From UBA6019 sp036564345 (GTDB taxonomy: Bacteria; Chloroflexota; Dormibacteria; Dormibacterales; Dormibacteraceae), in assembly GCA_036564345.1 (NCBI GenBank), contig DATCOZ010000261.1, positions 1 to 6,698 on the forward strand: a stretch of 6,698 nt of DNA, read 5' to 3'. The notes under the pieces were generated by a model. That model saw only the letters and a program-made list of their open reading frames with translations, searched no databases and was not told the origin of the DNA. Positions within the stretch are counted from its first letter, which is position 1. Every line of letters begins with the position of its first letter. Position numbers and translations under genes: made by a program. This document shows positions 5,873-6,698 of this stretch, in pieces.

Positions 5873-6429
5873 GCTACTTGGACACCATCCAGAGGTGGCA
5901 TGACTTCTACGTCACGGCCGGAGCTGCGGCCGCGACCCTGGTCGGGCTGCTCTTCGTCGGCCTGTCCCTGCATATCAGGGTTGTCGTTTCTCACCCCGAC
6001 GTCCGAAGCCTTGCTCGGGCCACGCTGACCAACTTCTTCGCCGTCCTGCTCGTCGCACTGGTGATCCTGGCGCCGACCACCGATTCCCGTACCACGGCGA
6101 CGTGGCTCATCGCGATCGGGGTGATCAGCCTCGGACTGGTTGTCCGTCCGGCCATCCACGGATTTCGAATGAGGCACCCCCGAACCCTGGGGCTTCGGGT
6201 GCTGGTCTCGAGGTTCGGGCTCAGCCTGCTCTGCTATGCCGGCGTCGCGACCATTGGCGTGGTTTTCGGCCGGGGAGATTTCCAGGACGGGCTGATAGGA
6301 CTGCTGGTCGTGGTGATCGTCCTCCTCGTGATCGCGGTCCGGAACACCTGGGACCTCTTGGTCACCGTCGCAGCGAGGCCCGAGACCAGGCCCACCCGCC
6401 CTCGCAGAGCGGATGGGGGCTCGAAGTAG
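5869..6429 (+). CDS. Five-segment integral membrane protein of unknown function
   Basis: A 186-residue protein of unknown function, predicted to lie in the cytoplasmic membrane. Hydrophobic segments lie at about 14-34, 51-69, 77-95, 112-133 and 141-163. The tail, 165-186, is basic and probably disordered. The N-terminal block WHDFYVTAGAAAATLVGLLF and the late RNTWDLL (158-164) resemble conserved ends of a widespread family of uncharacterised membrane proteins in high-GC soil bacteria. I recall that family by pattern only and know no assigned role. The start is GTG at 5869, overlapping the TGA of a tiny leader ORF; there is no strong Shine-Dalgarno of its own. The only neighbours are a probable pseudogene on the other strand and a noncoding stretch, so context gives no functional clue. 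Confidence 0.78.
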   Translation: MSYLDTIQRWHDFYVTAGAAAATLVGLLFVGLSLHIRVVVSHPDVRSLARATLTNFFAVLLVALVILAPTTDSRTTATWLIAIGVISLGLVVRPAIHGFRMRHPRTLGLRVLVSRFGLSLLCYAGVATIGVVFGRGDFQDGLIGLLVVVIVLLVIAVRNTWDLLVTVAARPETRPTRPRRADGGSK

Positions 6430-6461
6430 AAAGGGTTCGGGTGGCTGGAGTTGGTGCACCC

Positions 6462-6490
6462 AGGTTTCCACAATAAGAACCTTTTGACTT
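6462..6490 (+). terminator. Weak candidate terminator after the membrane-protein gene
   Basis: AGGTTT at 6462-6467 can pair with GAACCT at 6477-6482 (one G-T wobble) around a 9-nt loop. A T-rich stretch with CTTTTG and CTTTCC follows, 33 nt after the stop at 6429. The stem is short, so the call is weak. Confidence 0.3.
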
Positions 6491-6698
6491 TCCTTAATGG
6501 CGGGTCGATCGCTCTCGCCGGCCGCGCAAAGGTCCGGCGCGACGGCTACAAGGCTTAGGCCGCTAACCCATAACAAGTCTCTCTGGAGACCATCCGCGCT
6601 TGGGTTTGGGGTCGAAACAGCCGCAGTCAACCGGTCCTCGAGCGTGGCGGTCGCCGAGCCGACCAACCTTCCGATCGGCTTGATCATCGGTACGCTTG
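6491..6698. other. Noncoding stretch at the right end
   Basis: I see no supported gene here. A small hairpin GTCTC/GAGAC (6577-6581 with 6586-6590) is present. The plus frame from a GTG at 6644 reads VAVAEPTNLPIGLIIGTL to the window edge and could be the beginning of a gene, but it has no Shine-Dalgarno and only 18 codons are visible. No tRNA-like cloverleaf, repeat array or attachment site is evident. Confidence 0.4.

Noticed and set aside
6453..6460. GGTGCACC palindrome as a regulatory site
   Set aside because: An 8-bp palindrome is expected by chance at this length and composition, and nothing nearby depends on it.
5656..6687. A 343-codon open frame on the minus strand across the membrane-protein gene and the right end
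   Set aside because: Its product is low-complexity, rich in Asp, Glu, Gln, Arg and Pro, with no family motif. It is antisense to a well-supported membrane protein, as expected from GC-rich codon bias.
6644..6698. Beginning of a further plus-strand gene at a GTG
   Set aside because: Only 18 codons are visible, there is no ribosome site, and the frame is open upstream without another start. It was left as a remark within the noncoding stretch.

Overview
This 6.7 kb window is GC-rich chromosomal DNA with strong G/C preference at third codon positions. It uses GTG and probably TTG starts as well as ATG. TrpB2, a TetR regulator, an HtrA protease and a winged-helix DNA glycosylase-like protein together suggest a soil-type high-GC bacterium, either Actinomycetota or a Chloroflexota/Dormibacterota-like lineage. 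The sequence alone does not decide between them. I see no rRNA, tRNA, CRISPR array or insertion sequence.

Layout, left to right. (1) 66-1433 (+) encodes a stand-alone TrpB2-type tryptophan synthase beta chain. It ends at a strong symmetrical hairpin (1447-1480) that can also terminate the convergent operon. (2) 1483-2366 (-) is a two-gene translationally coupled operon: a GNAT acetyltransferase, then a small CRP-like cyclic-nucleotide-binding-fold protein, joined by a GTGA overlap. (3) 2411-2466 is a compact divergent control region. It has a near-consensus promoter for the operon with a TetR-type palindrome inside its 17-bp spacer, and a second inverted copy next to the divergent tetR start. 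(4) 2477-3133 (+) is the TetR regulator. (5) 3209-4423 (+) is a membrane-anchored HtrA/DegP-like serine protease with one PDZ domain, preceded by a direct repeat that resembles a response-regulator site. (6) 4467-5573 (-) is an AlkZ-like winged-helix protein with the QxQ glycosylase motif. (7) 5595-5856 (-) looks like the remains of a small membrane-protein gene broken by frameshifts. (8) 5869-6429 (+) is a five-segment membrane protein of unknown function. (9) 6430-6698 has no gene I can support.

The most interesting unit is the tetR / GNAT / cNMP-fold module. Mycobacterial Pat, the cAMP-gated protein lysine acetyltransferase, carries a cNMP domain and a GNAT domain of the same kind in one polypeptide. 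Here the two parts are separate genes in reversed order with coupled translation. The cNMP pocket has lost its usual Glu and Arg ligand contacts, and the pair sits under a divergent TetR regulator. I infer a protein-acetylation module that has been split and perhaps rewired from cAMP gating to another signal. The other genes look like independent housekeeping or stress functions.
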